A stretch of DNA of 64,000 nucleotides from Lentibacillus cibarius (GTDB lineage: Bacteria > Bacillota > Bacilli > Bacillales > Amphibacillaceae): positions 434,001-498,000 of the forward strand of contig NZ_VCIA01000001.1 of assembly GCF_005887555.1 (NCBI RefSeq), read 5' to 3'. Position numbers and translations under genes: made by a program. The notes beneath the pieces are model-generated. The model saw nothing but the letters and a program-made list of their open reading frames with translations. It ran no database searches and was not told where the DNA came from. Numbering within the stretch: position 1 is the first letter of the stretch; every line of letters begins with the position of its first letter. Positions 40,753 through 51,424 of the stretch are shown here, in pieces.

Positions 40753-41724
40753 TTATAGCCATTTTGCAACATCTTTAGCAAAATAGGAAATGATTAGATC
40801 AGCACCCGCACGCTTCATAGCAGTTAGTTTTTCAAGTACTAATTCTTTCTCATCAATCCAGCCATTTAACGCCGCGGCTTTCACCATCGAATATTCTCCA
40901 CTTACGTTATACGCAACAACTGGTGTGTCAAAATTGTTTCGCACATCCCGGACGATATCCAAAAATGACATGGCCGGCTTAACAATTAAGAAATCTGCAC
41001 CTTCCTCGACATCTGATTCTGCCTCCCGTAGTGCTTCACGCCGGTTTGCCGGATCCATCTGATACGTCTTTCGATCACCAAACTGTGGTGTACTATCTGC
41101 TGCATCACGAAATGGGCCGTAAAAGGCTGATGCATACTTCACTGCATAGGACATAATCGGAATGTTCTTGTGGCCTGCTTCATCTAGCGCCTGGCGAATA
41201 ACAGCTACAAATCCGTCCATCATGTTCGATGGAGCAATAATATCCGCACCAGCTTCAGCCTGTGATACGGCTGTTTTCGCTAACAGTTGCAATGATTCAT
41301 CATTAGCCACATCATGATTGTGAATAACACCACAATGGCCGTGTGATGTATATTCGCATAGACAGGTATCTGCAACAACGAGCAACTCTGGAACCTCTTT
41401 TTTGATGAGGCGGGTTGCCTGCTGTACAATCCCGCTTTCACTAAAGGCACCGGTCCCTTGTTCATCCTTTTCATTTGGAACCCCAAACAGCATGACTGCT
41501 CTAATTCCAAGTGATCTCAATTCTTCTGCTTCTTCTTTCAGGTGGTCAAGCGATATTTGATAAACACCTGGCATAGAAGGTACTTCATTTTTTATATCTT
41601 CACCTTCCATGATGAACAACGGATAAATGAAATCGTCCATTTTCAGTTCATTTTCACGCACAAGCGACCGCATTGCCGCTGACGAACGCAGCCGTCGATG
41701 TCGTTTAAATTGTTCATTCATCAT
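40753..41724 (-). CDS. hemB: Delta-aminolevulinic acid dehydratase
   Basis: Condenses two 5-aminolevulinates to porphobilinogen. 323 residues, with the zinc-binding [12 protein letters not shown], and the two active-site lysines in [13 protein letters not shown] and [13 protein letters not shown]. Two adjacent ATGs (41724, 41721) follow AAAGGGGAG; both overlap the hemD end by about 8-11 bases. The longer frame to 41790 lies inside hemD and is rejected. Confidence 0.97.
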   Translation of the reverse strand: MMNEQFKRHRRLRSSAAMRSLVRENELKMDDFIYPLFIMEGEDIKNEVPSMPGVYQISLDHLKEEAEELRSLGIRAVMLFGVPNEKDEQGTGAFSESGIVQQATRLIKKEVPELLVVADTCLCEYTSHGHCGVIHNHDVANDESLQLLAKTAVSQAEAGADIIAPSNMMDGFVAVIRQALDEAGHKNIPIMSYAVKYASAFYGPFRDAADSTPQFGDRKTYQMDPANRREALREAESDVEEGADFLIVKPAMSFLDIVRDVRNNFDTPVVAYNVSGEYSMVKAAALNGWIDEKELVLEKLTAMKRAGADLIISYFAKDVAKWL

Positions 41725-42505
41725 CAATCTCCCCTTTCTGTTCAATGTAGCTTCCCATTTTATCCAGCATTCCATCGATTGTGAATTCATCCGGGATTAA
41801 AAGATTACGCAAACCAAAATCCATCGCGCGCTCCTCTGTCGTTGTCCCGATACAGGCTATTAACGCATCAGTCTTATCTTGAGTTTCCTTCATTTTCATA
41901 AACGCCTCAACCGATGATGGACTCGTAAACGTAATAATGTCAGGTTTGTTTTGTTGCAGTTGCCGGTTCAACTCGTCTTTCATGGCAAAATTAAAGCCCG
42001 TTTCGTAAACTTCCATTTGTCTAAATGGAATACCTTGCTCTTTGAACCAGTCCGGGAGAATATTCCGTGACCTGTTCCCCCTAATAAGAAGTATTGGTTT
42101 GTCCGTATACGTATTCGACAACGTGAATTCCTTCGTCATCGTTTCCGCACTATAGACAGACGGAATAAAATCCGCTTGGAATCCATGTTTTTCGAGTTCT
42201 ATGGCCGTTTTATGTCCAACAGCTGCAAACTTGCTTCCTGCTAAAATTTCTTCAGTCGCTGCTCCATAATGGTTGAGAAGCGTAAAAAAACAATGAACCC
42301 CGTTAACACTTGTGAAAAACAGCCAACTGAATTGCTCATTTCCTTGAAGCAGTCCCATTTCCTCCCGTCCACCTTTACACAAGATTTGTAATAAGGGGAC
42401 TTCAATCGGGATACCTCCAAGTTTTCGTACTTTATGTGAAAATAATTTTGCCTGTTTTTCACCCCGGGTGATGAGAATTTTTTTCCCATGCAACTGGAAA
42501 GGCAT
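41714..42505 (-). CDS. hemD: Uroporphyrinogen-III synthase
   Basis: Cyclises and inverts ring D of hydroxymethylbilane. The 263-residue protein is of the fast-changing HemD family: KKILITRG start, two alpha/beta domains joined by a linker, and the conserved [13 protein letters not shown] and [10 protein letters not shown] segments. Starts one base into the hemC stop and runs into hemB, so the three are coupled. Confidence 0.94.
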   Translation of the reverse strand: MPFQLHGKKILITRGEKQAKLFSHKVRKLGGIPIEVPLLQILCKGGREEMGLLQGNEQFSWLFFTSVNGVHCFFTLLNHYGAATEEILAGSKFAAVGHKTAIELEKHGFQADFIPSVYSAETMTKEFTLSNTYTDKPILLIRGNRSRNILPDWFKEQGIPFRQMEVYETGFNFAMKDELNRQLQQNKPDIITFTSPSSVEAFMKMKETQDKTDALIACIGTTTEERAMDFGLRNLLIPDEFTIDGMLDKMGSYIEQKGEIDDE

Positions 42506-43434
42506 CAGATGTCAAGCTCCTCTTTCACTTTTTCTATAATTTCTTTAGCTCCTTGGCTGATCAGCTTTTCAGCGACGTCTGTGCCAACTGCCTTTGGTTC
42601 AGTTCCTCTAACGGTTTCCTTTAGCATTGTTTTTCCATCAGGTGTTCCAACAAACGCTGTCATCACAATTTGATCATTCTCCAGACGTGCGTAAGCGCCA
42701 ATTGGTACCGAACAGCTTCCCTCAAGGAGCTGAAGGAAGGTTCGCTCGGCGGTAACAGTTTTCACTGTATCGGGATCATTGATTTGCTGAAGCAATGCTT
42801 GCAAATCATCATCTTCTTCTCGACACTCAATGGCCAAGGCGCCCTGACCAGCGGATGGTACGCAAATATCAGGTTCCAGATACTCGGTAATAAGTTCTTC
42901 ACTTAAGCCAACACGTTTCAAGCCGGATACCGCTAGAATAATCGCATCATAATCTTCTTCATGTAGTTTGCGAATGCGTGATTCGATGTTCCCGCGAATC
43001 CATTTAATTTCAAGATCAGGCCGTGCTGCCAGAATCTGTGACTTGCGCCTGAGGCTGCTTGTACCAACGATGGCCCCTGTCGGTAGATCCTTCAGGGGAA
43101 TGTTATTTTTCGCGATATAGGCATCCCTGTGATCTTCCCTGACAGGAATAGTCGTAATAGCAAGACCATCCGGCATTTCTGAAGGCATATCTTTCATACT
43201 ATGTACCGCAAAATCAATTTCTTTTTCATACATTGCCTTTTCAATTTCTTTAACAAACAAGCGTTTCCCGCCAACTTTTGACAACGTTACATTAAGAATC
43301 TGATCACCCTTGGTAACAATTTTCTTTACTTCAAATTCATTGGTCACTCCAGCTTTCTTTAACTCATCAATCACCCAGTTTGTTTGAGTTAGAGCGAGGT
43401 TACTTTTTCTTGATCCAACAACAATTTTACGCAT
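42505..43434 (-). CDS. hemC: Porphobilinogen deaminase (hydroxymethylbilane synthase)
   Basis: Joins four porphobilinogens to hydroxymethylbilane. 309 residues; [12 protein letters not shown] start, the catalytic Asp in [10 protein letters not shown] (near 81), and the dipyrromethane cofactor Cys in [11 protein letters not shown] (near 241). GAAGGAGGAA precedes the ATG. 21 bases after hemX. Confidence 0.97.
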   Translation of the reverse strand: MRKIVVGSRKSNLALTQTNWVIDELKKAGVTNEFEVKKIVTKGDQILNVTLSKVGGKRLFVKEIEKAMYEKEIDFAVHSMKDMPSEMPDGLAITTIPVREDHRDAYIAKNNIPLKDLPTGAIVGTSSLRRKSQILAARPDLEIKWIRGNIESRIRKLHEEDYDAIILAVSGLKRVGLSEELITEYLEPDICVPSAGQGALAIECREEDDDLQALLQQINDPDTVKTVTAERTFLQLLEGSCSVPIGAYARLENDQIVMTAFVGTPDGKTMLKETVRGTEPKAVGTDVAEKLISQGAKEIIEKVKEELDI

Positions 43435-43455
43435 TCAGGCTTCCTCCTTCTACGG

Positions 43456-44277
43456 CTATTGTAAATGAAAATCGGAAAGAATGCTGAACAAAAAGAAATT
43501 AATCAGCAAAAATAGAAAAGCTGCAGAGTTATAGACGGATATAGCTCTTGCGGGATAACCCTTTCGTAAACGAAGTAGCAAATAAATAATATAAACGAAC
43601 AACACAAGTATTGAACCAATTGTCTTCAAGTCAAACCAGTAAAACTCAGTGTTTGCCACATACGCCCAAATCACACCAAGAATAATAGAAATGGTCAAGA
43701 GAGGTACTCCAAGTGTTACAGCTTTGAATGAAAAAGCATCCAGTCTGTTTAGATCACCAAGCCTCCATACCCAGCGGAATCCTTTTTTTTCTTTTAGAAA
43801 TTTATATTGAACTAGATACATAAGGGAAAAAAGAAAGGAAACAGTGAAAAAGCCGTAAGAAACAAAAGCCAATGATATGTGTGCAATCAGTATTTCGTGA
43901 ACAAGCTTCACACCCTGTACTGGCATCTTTTCCTTAGCCCTGGTGGAAATATAGAGTAAAAGAATTAAAAACCCCACTAAATTTGTAAAAAATATAATGA
44001 ACTGAATCCGAAAGAATTTAGTAAGGATTAAAGAAAAGGAAATTAATACCCATGCATAAAAAGAAAGGCCTTCATACAACGTCGTAACTGGAAAGCTTTT
44101 CGAAACAAGTGATTCTTTCAACAGAAAAACAGTTTGCAGAAGCCAGACCATACAAAGCAACCAGAAGGCGACATTATTTGCCTTCCGGTTGTGCTGAATA
44201 AAATCAAGGAAATAACCCACCAGGCTCAGCCCATACGTTATAAGAATAATTTCATAAAACCATTTCGCTTCATCCAT
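43456..44277 (-). CDS. hemX: HemX, CcsA-like membrane protein of the haem operon
   Basis: A 273-residue membrane protein with eight hydrophobic segments, of the cytochrome c assembly (CcsA-like) fold; in B. subtilis HemX lowers the amount of HemA. The conserved WAYVANTEFYWFDLKT segment lies near residue 205. It sits between hemA and hemC as in other Bacilli. Confidence 0.92.
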   Translation of the reverse strand: MDEAKWFYEIILITYGLSLVGYFLDFIQHNRKANNVAFWLLCMVWLLQTVFLLKESLVSKSFPVTTLYEGLSFYAWVLISFSLILTKFFRIQFIIFFTNLVGFLILLLYISTRAKEKMPVQGVKLVHEILIAHISLAFVSYGFFTVSFLFSLMYLVQYKFLKEKKGFRWVWRLGDLNRLDAFSFKAVTLGVPLLTISIILGVIWAYVANTEFYWFDLKTIGSILVLFVYIIYLLLRLRKGYPARAISVYNSAAFLFLLINFFLFSILSDFHLQ

Positions 44278-44295
44278 AGTGGAAATCCTTTCATC

Positions 44296-45663
44296 TTACT
44301 TAGCGGTTACGTTTTTTACAAAAGGAAAGGATAGTTTTTCATCAGTTTTCCCCGTTTCACTATTCTTTTGTTCCTGCGTATTCAATTCTTCCCGAACATC
44401 GTCTTCAATCCCAAAAATAGACACAAACAGCGCAAGCGCCTCTTCCTTATTATCACTTACCGCCAGTTCTTTAGCTTGTGTTATAGGTTCTTTTAAGAGT
44501 TGATTTACAATGCTCTTGGTGTGTTTATTCAAAACCTTCCGTTCACGTGCAGTTAAATCAGGCATTTTCCGTTCAATACTTTTCATTGTTTCAGATTGTA
44601 CGGATAGTGCTTTCTTACGCAATGCTGATATCACCGGAACCACGCCTAGTGTCTGTACCCATTCATTGAAAGCGACAATTTCTGCCTCAAGCATAATCTC
44701 AATCTGTTCTGCTGCAGCTTTTCTGGCAGCCAAATTTTCGTCAACAATGTGCTGCAAGTCATCGATATCATAAAGAAATACATTTTCTAAGTTACCAATG
44801 GAAGCATCCAAATCCCTTGGAACAGCAATATCAACAAGAAAAAGTGGTTTACCTTTTCGTTTCTTTTGAATGGATTCAACCTCGTCTTTTGATAATACAA
44901 CTGCATTTGCACCTGTTGAACTGATTAGGATATCAGCTGTCTGCAATTGTTCATGCAGCTGGTTAATCGGTTTTGCTTGCGCCCGAAACTTTCCAGCCAT
45001 CACTTGCGCTTTCTCAAATGTACGATTCATGACGGTAATATCGGCGGCACCGGAACCAGCAATATTTTTAGCTGCCAATTCGCCCATTTTGCCGGCGCCA
45101 AGGATTAGCACTTTTTTATCCTGGAGACTGCCGAAGATTTTACCGGCGAGCTGAACGGCTGCATAACTGACTGATACAGCATTTTCACCGATTGCAGTTT
45201 CTTTATGCGTTTTTTTAGCGAATGTTATTGCCTGCTTAAATAGCTCATTAAAAATCGTACCGGTCGTCTGATTTTCCTGTGCCGTCATAAAAGCCTGCTT
45301 TACCTGGCCAAGAATCTGCGTTTCACCTAAGACCATGGAATCAATGCCAACGGAAACTCGTAACAAATGCTCGACAGCACGATCATTTTCAGTTATTTGC
45401 AAATACGGCAAAAGTTCTTCTTTATTAACATGAAACCAATCAGCTAGAAATTGTTTAATGTAGTGCCGGCCTGTATGAGCCTGGTCTACCACGGCATAAA
45501 CTTCTGTACGATTGCATGTGGATACAATCACATTTTCCAGAATGCTCTTTTGCTCTTTTAACGTGAGCATCGCCTGGTCGACGCTGTCTTCGGAAAAAGT
45601 AAACCGTTCCCTGAATTCCAAAGGGGCTGACTTGTAATTGAATCCAACCTTAAGTATATGCAC
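44296..45663 (-). CDS. hemA: Glutamyl-tRNA reductase
   Basis: First step of the C5 path to haem: reduces glutamyl-tRNA-Glu to glutamate-1-semialdehyde. 455 residues, catalytic Cys50 in [14 protein letters not shown]-binding [13 protein letters not shown] near 185, and a C-terminal dimerisation helix. GTG at 45663 ([14 protein letters not shown]) is chosen over the upstream frame because it matches the family N-terminus and follows GGGGG. First gene of hemAXCDBL. Confidence 0.97.
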   Translation of the reverse strand: MHILKVGFNYKSAPLEFRERFTFSEDSVDQAMLTLKEQKSILENVIVSTCNRTEVYAVVDQAHTGRHYIKQFLADWFHVNKEELLPYLQITENDRAVEHLLRVSVGIDSMVLGETQILGQVKQAFMTAQENQTTGTIFNELFKQAITFAKKTHKETAIGENAVSVSYAAVQLAGKIFGSLQDKKVLILGAGKMGELAAKNIAGSGAADITVMNRTFEKAQVMAGKFRAQAKPINQLHEQLQTADILISSTGANAVVLSKDEVESIQKKRKGKPLFLVDIAVPRDLDASIGNLENVFLYDIDDLQHIVDENLAARKAAAEQIEIMLEAEIVAFNEWVQTLGVVPVISALRKKALSVQSETMKSIERKMPDLTARERKVLNKHTKSIVNQLLKEPITQAKELAVSDNKEEALALFVSIFGIEDDVREELNTQEQKNSETGKTDEKLSFPFVKNVTAK

Positions 45664-45705
45664 AATAATTACCCCCAAAACGCTCTAAAAACGTCAATCA
45701 CTTCC

Positions 45706-45733
45706 ATTATAACACGAATAATAATCATGTCTG
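45706..45733 (-). promoter_or_regulatory. Candidate sigma-A promoter of hemA
   Basis: Minus-strand TATAAT (45706-45711) with the extended -10 TG, and a partial -35 CAGACA (45728-45733, 4 of 6) at 16 bases. Start would be about 35 bases before hemA. No convincing PerR box was seen. Confidence 0.5.
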
Positions 45734-45877
45734 TAGTAAATTGTGAACAGAATTTGAAACCCAGACATGATAATTTGTAAAACCCATTGCATTTATTCCG
45801 TATGTACTCTATCATACGCTTAAGACAATACGCAACCATTCAGCTTACTGACCACAGTGGGAAAGAAGGTCCCAGCT

Positions 45878-46360
45878 ATGAAAAGGAAGCATTCACTTGC
45901 AGCTTATATATTAATCAGCATCGGTCTGTATTTTCTGTTAAAGGATTTGGACCTCCCTATTTTTTCTGCTTTTGATACATGGCCTGTTCTATTTATTATT
46001 ATTGGATTTGTGATTCTTATACACAGTTATAAGACAAATGATTACCAGCATTTATTCAGCGGAACAATCATGTTAGGATTGGGTATCCATTTTTATGGGC
46101 TGAGAAACTATACATTCTGGATTGACCATTGGGGTGTGTACCTATTTATTGCTGGAGCCGCAACTGTTGTCCGGGCAGCACAAACGAAAAAAGGGTTGAT
46201 CCTTGGTATAGCATTATGTCTGGGTGCGATTCTTATTATTTATTCATCCCAACTCCCGCGGCAATTAAGCTGGATTCACGACTTTACTGCAATCCTTAAA
46301 GCTTATTGGCCTATTTTTCTTATTAGTGCAGGCATTTTTCTGCTTCAAAAGAAAAAATAA
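45878..46360 (+). CDS. LiaI/LiaF-like membrane protein of unknown role
   Basis: A 160-residue protein with six to seven hydrophobic segments in three repeats of a WP-containing pair (FDTWPVLFIIIGFVIL, IAGAATVVRAA, AYWPIFLISAGIFLL). That pattern is like the LiaI-LiaF transmembrane region and DUF5668 proteins. No soluble LiaF domain is present. ATG at 45878 follows AAGAAGG. It sits alone on the plus strand between hemA and engB and ends in a strong terminator. Confidence 0.72.
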   Translation: MKRKHSLAAYILISIGLYFLLKDLDLPIFSAFDTWPVLFIIIGFVILIHSYKTNDYQHLFSGTIMLGLGIHFYGLRNYTFWIDHWGVYLFIAGAATVVRAAQTKKGLILGIALCLGAILIIYSSQLPRQLSWIHDFTAILKAYWPIFLISAGIFLLQKKK

Positions 46361-46387
46361 TCCTTCCGTTTTGCGGAAGGATTATTT
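46355..46387. terminator. Bidirectional terminator between the LiaI-like gene and engB
   Basis: Perfect 14-bp stem AAATAATCCTTCCG (46355-46368) with 46374-46387 and a 5-base loop. The TAA of the plus gene (46358-46360) is in the 5' arm; engB ends at 46400. Confidence 0.9.
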
Positions 46388-46399
46388 AACTTTTACACC

Positions 46400-46984
46400 T
46401 CAGGAAATATACTGTCTTATATAGCGCCAGGCTTCTTCTTTTCCCTCACCGGTTTCTGCGGAAAAAGGAATCACAATATCCCCTGATTCAACGCTCAAAG
46501 TTTGAAAGGTTTGTTTCAACTGTTTTGCGCGTTTTCCTTTTGGCACTTTATCCATCTTTGTTGCAATAATGATAACCGGCAACTCATGATACTTTAAAAA
46601 AGCATACATTTGCACATCGTCTTTGGTTGGTTCATGTCGCAGATCTGTAATCAACACACAAGCACGTAATAAAGCTTGTGTTTCAAAATATTCCTCCATC
46701 ATGACGCCCCATTTTTCGCGTTCCCTCTTAGACACTTTAGCATAGCCATATCCCGGAACATCAACAAAATAAAATGCGTCATTAATTTTATAAAAATTTA
46801 ACGTTTGTGTTTTTCCCGGCTTTGAAGATGTCCTGGCAAGATTTTTTCGCTGAATAAGCTTGTTGATAAAGGAAGACTTTCCGACATTAGAACGTCCAGC
46901 AAGTGCTATCTCGGGTAGCCGGTTATTCGGGTATTGTTTTTGACTGACAGCGCTTATAACTAGTTCAGCTTCCGTTACTTTCAT
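46400..46984 (-). CDS. engB: Ribosome biogenesis GTPase EngB (YsxC)
   Basis: Small GTPase for 50S assembly. 194 residues; G1 [12 protein letters not shown] (about 31-42), G3 DVPGYG, G4 TKMDK. The start lies 20 bases inside the end of lonA, so translation is coupled, the same lonA-ysxC pairing as in B. subtilis. Confidence 0.97.
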   Translation of the reverse strand: MKVTEAELVISAVSQKQYPNNRLPEIALAGRSNVGKSSFINKLIQRKNLARTSSKPGKTQTLNFYKINDAFYFVDVPGYGYAKVSKREREKWGVMMEEYFETQALLRACVLITDLRHEPTKDDVQMYAFLKYHELPVIIIATKMDKVPKGKRAKQLKQTFQTLSVESGDIVIPFSAETGEGKEEAWRYIRQYIS

Positions 46985-49301
46985 GCTTCTCCTCCGTTAA
47001 TGCGTGCTTAAGTACCTGATCTAAATGATTTACTTTGACGAATGTTAGGCCACTGCGCACACTTTCCGGTATATCTTCAATATCTTTTTCATTTTCTTCA
47101 GGTATAATGATTGTCGTAAGTCCTGCCCTGTGTGCACTAAGCGATTTTTCTTTCAACCCGCCGATTGGAAGAACCCGTCCGCGCAAGGTAATTTCACCAG
47201 TCATGCCGATTTCTTTTTTAACCGCTCTACCTGTCAGTGCTGAGACAAGGGCCGTCGCCATTGTAATACCCGCTGAAGGACCATCCTTAGGTGTTGCTCC
47301 TTCCGGGACATGAATATGAATGTCATATTTTTCATGAAAATCCGGGTCAATTTTCAACTCCTCCGCCCGTGAACGGATATAACTGAATGCAGCTTGTGCC
47401 GATTCCTGCATTACATCCCCTAATTTTCCAGTTAATGTTAATTTTCCTTTTCCAGGGTAATGAGAAACCTCAATGGCTAATGTGTCACCGCCGGCATCGG
47501 TATACGCAAGACCTGTTGCCGCACCGACCTGATTGGCTTGCTCCATCTGGCCATAACGATAAAGGGGTTTACCCAGCAGTTCCTCGATACTTTTTTTAGT
47601 TACGATAACCCGTTTTTTCTCCCCAGAGATGATTATTTTGGCAGCTTTCCTGCAAAGCGTCGCAACCTGGCGCTCAAGATTACGTACACCCGCTTCACGT
47701 GTATATAAGCGGATTAATTTCATTAACGCATCATCACGTATCTGCAAATCACTTTTTTTCAAGCCATTTTCTTGTAACTGTTTTGGAAGCAGATGTTCTT
47801 TAGCGATATGCAATTTTTCTACTTCAGTATAGCCAGCAATTGACAAAAGTTCCACCCGATCAAGTAATGGGCCGGGAATATTATTGACATAGTTGGCCGT
47901 AGCAATGAACAGAACATTCGATAAATCATAAGTTTCTTCAATGTAATGATCACTGAAATTGCTATTTTGTTCAGGATCCAATACTTCCAGCATAGCTGAA
48001 GACGGGTCACCACGAACGTCGCTGGCCATTTTATCAATTTCATCAAGCAGAAATACGGGATTTACGGTTTTTGCTTTTTTCATTCCCTGCATGATTCTGC
48101 CTGGCATTGCACCAATATATGTCCGGCGGTGACCACGAATTTCTGCTTCATCTCGTACCCCACCAAGAGAAATCCGAACAAAATTCCGGTTGATTGCCCT
48201 GGCAATTGACTTGGCTAAAGAGGTTTTTCCGACTCCAGGCGGCCCAACAAGACAGAGAATAGGCCCCTTGATTGATTCTGTTAATTTCTGAACAGCTAAA
48301 TATTCAAGGATACGTTCTTTCACTTTATCTAAACCGTAATGATCTTCTTCCAAAATATCTTCTGCCTTGTCTATCTCAATTCTATCCTGGGTCTTTTCTG
48401 TCCAAGGGAGTGCCAACAGCCATTCAATATAGTTGCGAATGACTGAACTCTCGGCAGAACTTTGCGGAACCTTTTCAAACCGGTCTAATTCTTTCCTGGC
48501 TGCTTCAGCGATATGCTTAGGCATGGTTGATGTTTGAACTTGTTCACGTAATTTTTCTGCTTCACCTGATTTTCCATCCTTCTCACCAAGTTCCTTTTGA
48601 ATTGCTTTTAATTGTTCACGCAAATAATATTCTTTTTGCGTTTTTTCCATTGAATTTTTTACACGTTGACCTATTTTCTTTTCCAAATCCAGTACCTTTT
48701 TCTCATTTGAAATAAGGTGGATTAAATATTGCAAACGGTCTTTGACATTAGCAATTTCCAATAAGTCCTGCTTGTCCTTAATTTTAAGTGATAAATGAGA
48801 CGCAACAATATCCGCCAGCCTGCTGGGTTCATTAATATCTGAAACTGTTGCTAGCGTCTCTTTTTTTATTTTGTTTGATACTTTTATGTACTGCTCGAAT
48901 TGTTTGAGCAATGAACGCATCAGTGCTTCTTCTTCATTCTCTTCCGCATGTTCTTCTTCCAACCATTTTATATCAACAGTGAATTCCTCATCTTCATCAA
49001 CAAAACGGGTGATTTCTCCCCTGTAAAGTCCTTCCACTAACACACGGATAGTCCCGTTCGGGAGCTTTAGCATTTGTTTTACATTAGCCACAGTCCCAAC
49101 CCGATAAATATCCTTAGGCTTCGGATCTTCCTGGCTCACTTGTTTCTGAGTGGCCAAAAAAATGGTTTCATCGTTCATCATTGCTTTTTCAATAGCTGCC
49201 ACGGATTTATCCCGTCCAACATCCAAATGCAGAACCATTGACGGAAAAACGAGTAATCCGCGCAATGGCAGGAGGGGAAATTGCATTGATTCTGTCGTCA
49301 T
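46965..49301 (-). CDS. lon: ATP-dependent protease LonA
   Basis: AAA+ serine protease that removes damaged and regulatory proteins. 778 residues: N-terminal substrate domain with the [10 protein letters not shown] start, Walker [10 protein letters not shown] (near 355), Walker B LLDEIDK, and the Ser-Lys catalytic site in [13 protein letters not shown] at 49301 is preferred: the GGAGGT site overlaps the earlier ATG at 49319. LonB, found next to LonA in B. subtilis, is not present. Confidence 0.97.
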   Translation of the reverse strand: MTTESMQFPLLPLRGLLVFPSMVLHLDVGRDKSVAAIEKAMMNDETIFLATQKQVSQEDPKPKDIYRVGTVANVKQMLKLPNGTIRVLVEGLYRGEITRFVDEDEEFTVDIKWLEEEHAEENEEEALMRSLLKQFEQYIKVSNKIKKETLATVSDINEPSRLADIVASHLSLKIKDKQDLLEIANVKDRLQYLIHLISNEKKVLDLEKKIGQRVKNSMEKTQKEYYLREQLKAIQKELGEKDGKSGEAEKLREQVQTSTMPKHIAEAARKELDRFEKVPQSSAESSVIRNYIEWLLALPWTEKTQDRIEIDKAEDILEEDHYGLDKVKERILEYLAVQKLTESIKGPILCLVGPPGVGKTSLAKSIARAINRNFVRISLGGVRDEAEIRGHRRTYIGAMPGRIMQGMKKAKTVNPVFLLDEIDKMASDVRGDPSSAMLEVLDPEQNSNFSDHYIEETYDLSNVLFIATANYVNNIPGPLLDRVELLSIAGYTEVEKLHIAKEHLLPKQLQENGLKKSDLQIRDDALMKLIRLYTREAGVRNLERQVATLCRKAAKIIISGEKKRVIVTKKSIEELLGKPLYRYGQMEQANQVGAATGLAYTDAGGDTLAIEVSHYPGKGKLTLTGKLGDVMQESAQAAFSYIRSRAEELKIDPDFHEKYDIHIHVPEGATPKDGPSAGITMATALVSALTGRAVKKEIGMTGEITLRGRVLPIGGLKEKSLSAHRAGLTTIIIPEENEKDIEDIPESVRSGLTFVKVNHLDQVLKHALTEEKHESNGS

Positions 49302-49601
49302 AAATATATGTACCTCCATCGTTACTGGAATTTCTATGCAATGGGTTCATTCCCTAAAGTTTATAAAAAAAATATCTGTTTGTAAATAATTATAACTGCT
49401 ATCTAGTATTACCCGGCAAAAACAAACTACTCATAAAATCCTTATAAAGAGAAATTTTATTAACGGTAGGCCTACAATCGGTTATATGGGGAATAAAAGA
49501 GAAAAAGACTGACATTAGCATTTGGATAACTCCTGTTCACATAAAGGGCAAAGGAGTCATACGTAATGTCAGTCCCAAAACATAAGAAATTAAATCTTCA
49601 G
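49302..49601. other. Gap between lonA and clpX
   Basis: About 300 bases. The clpX side holds the terminator 49507-49574. The rest should hold the lonA promoter; a TATAAT-like element (minus strand, near 49391) has no clear -35. No coding frame is supported. Confidence 0.5.
49507..49574 (-). terminator. Terminator of clpX
   Basis: Outer 11-bp stem GACTGACATTA (49507-49517) with 49564-49574 and inner ACTCCT/AGGAGT, followed on the minus strand by TTTTTCTCTTTT. It is 27 bases past the clpX stop and cuts clpX from lonA. Confidence 0.85.
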
Positions 49602-50882
49602 TTACGCACTTTCTTTCGGGATTTTTTCATTTTCATCCTGTACCGTACCATCATGAAAAACTAACTTCGGGCCACCATTTTCATTCTGGACGGTCTCTTT
49701 CGTAATGATACACTTATCGATATCATCACGGGACGGCAGCTCAAACATAACATCAAGCATAATGCTTTCAATGATTGACCGTAGCCCACGCGCACCGGTT
49801 TTACGCTCAATTGCCTTATTCGCAATCGCTCTGAGTGCTTCTTCTTCAAACTCAAGTTCAACATTATCGATATCAAATAGTTTTTCATACTGTTTCACAA
49901 GTGCGTTCTTCGGTTTTGTCAGAATGTCCACCAATGCATCCTCATCAAGTGGTGCCAGGCTTCCAATGACCGGAACCCTTCCGATGAATTCCGGAATCAA
50001 ACCATAGCGGAGAAGGTCTTCAGGTAGAACTTTCTGAAGCAATTCACTTTGATCGAGATCCTCTTGGTTATCATCAGAACCAAATCCAATCACTTTTTTA
50101 CCAAGGCGGCGTTTAACAATCTGATCAATGCCGTCAAATGCCCCACCGACAATAAACAATACGTTCGTTGTATCAATCTGAATAAATTCTTGATGTGGGT
50201 GTTTGCGTCCTCCCTGTGGCGGTACACTGGCCACTGTTCCTTCAAGAATCTTCAATAAGGCCTGCTGTACACCCTCACCGGAAACATCACGTGTTATGGA
50301 AGGGTTCTCTGATTTCCGTGCAACTTTATCAATTTCATCAATGTATATGATGCCTTTTTCAGCCTTTTCCACATCATAATCAGCCGCCTGAATCAGTTTC
50401 AGCAGAATATTTTCCACATCTTCTCCAACGTAACCTGCTTCTGTTAGCGATGTAGCATCGGCCATTGCAAATGGAACATTGAGTATTCTCGCCAATGTCT
50501 GTGCTAGCAATGTTTTACCGGAACCGGTCGGTCCAAGCATTGCGATATTACTCTTGGCCAGCTCCACATCATCCGAATTATTTTTCGGTGTGTTAATACG
50601 CTTATAGTGATTATAAACCGCTACCGATAAATTTTTCTTCGCTTCATCCTGACCGATAACATAATCATTAAGGGTTTCGTTAATTTCTTTTGGCTTAGGC
50701 AGTTCCTTAAATTCGGTTTGCTCTTCTGTACCAAGTTCTTCCTCAACAATTTCTGTACAAAGTTCAATACATTCATCACATATATAAACGCCTGGCCCAG
50801 CCACTAATTTACGGACTTGATCTTGACTTTTGCCGCAGAACGAACATTTCAATTGTCCTTTTTCTTCATTGAATTTAAACAT
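49602..50882 (-). CDS. clpX: ClpX, ATPase subunit of ClpXP
   Basis: Unfoldase that feeds ClpP. 426 residues; zinc-binding domain [13 protein letters not shown]...CDEC (about 13-38), Walker A GPTGSGKT near 117, Walker B DEIDK, and the ClpP-docking loop IGFGS near 270. ATG at 50882 follows TAGGAGTG. It lies 542 bases from tig, with a terminator between. Confidence 0.98.
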   Translation of the reverse strand: MFKFNEEKGQLKCSFCGKSQDQVRKLVAGPGVYICDECIELCTEIVEEELGTEEQTEFKELPKPKEINETLNDYVIGQDEAKKNLSVAVYNHYKRINTPKNNSDDVELAKSNIAMLGPTGSGKTLLAQTLARILNVPFAMADATSLTEAGYVGEDVENILLKLIQAADYDVEKAEKGIIYIDEIDKVARKSENPSITRDVSGEGVQQALLKILEGTVASVPPQGGRKHPHQEFIQIDTTNVLFIVGGAFDGIDQIVKRRLGKKVIGFGSDDNQEDLDQSELLQKVLPEDLLRYGLIPEFIGRVPVIGSLAPLDEDALVDILTKPKNALVKQYEKLFDIDNVELEFEEEALRAIANKAIERKTGARGLRSIIESIMLDVMFELPSRDDIDKCIITKETVQNENGGPKLVFHDGTVQDENEKIPKESA

Positions 50883-50947
50883 CACATTTCACTCCTAAAA
50901 GTTTAAATCTGCTTTTAACAGTCCTTTATACATTTAACTTTAACGTC

Positions 50948-50975
50948 ATCATATCAAATCAGATAGGGAAAACAA
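50948..50975 (-). promoter_or_regulatory. Possible sigma-A promoter of clpX
   Basis: Minus-strand TTGTTT (50970-50975) and TATGAT (50948-50953) with 16 bases between. Confidence 0.4.
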
Positions 50976-51296
50976 AACAATAACTCTTGACCTTCTTTTC
51001 ATTGTCCTGCCATTTCAGCAAAAGGCATATCGCGACAGTATCAGACGAAATTCAAGTATTAAGCGGCCGTTCATTTCCAATGTCTTTTATCAGCTTATGC
51101 AAAGCGGGCAGGATAGATAACAATAAAGCGAAAATTCAATCAACGGAAAGGTAACAAGAAGTTCGATCTACAGTGACGCACTAGTCGAACATTATCATCG
51201 AGCAAGAGAGGCTGCGGTGAGTTATATCGCACCATTTCCGAGGCCGTCACCGCACTCAGCTTCCTAACTTTAGCATTTGATTTTTCATGAATTAAA

Positions 51297-51336
51297 GTGT
51301 AAAACAAGGTGCGAATAATCGCACCTTGTTTTACAC
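51297..51336 (-). terminator. Terminator of tig
   Basis: Perfect 18-bp stem (51297-51314 with 51319-51336) and a 4-base loop, starting 88 bases past the tig stop. T residues lie inside the 3' arm and just after it. Confidence 0.8.
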
Positions 51337-51424
51337 TACTTTTTATTTGTACGTTCATATAATCATGGATAGAGATATTTTACTAATTAATTTAATGTCA
51401 AAGGAATTACCTGATGTCGAAATT

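Larger units (their letters stand above)
50883..51424. other. 542-base gap between tig and clpX
   Basis: Holds the tig terminator (51297-51336) and a possible clpX promoter (50948-50975). The stretch from about 51000 to 51280 shows no gene: the one open frame (51140-51358, minus) runs through the terminator and has no ribosome site. It may be decayed sequence. Confidence 0.55.

Noticed and set aside
45664..45877. PerR box upstream of hemA
   Set aside because: A/T-rich sequence near 45706-45730 resembles it only loosely and does not fit the palindrome TTATAATnATTATAA.
51140..51358. 72-residue minus-strand frame between tig and clpX
   Set aside because: It starts inside the tig terminator palindrome, has no ribosome site and no recognisable similarity.
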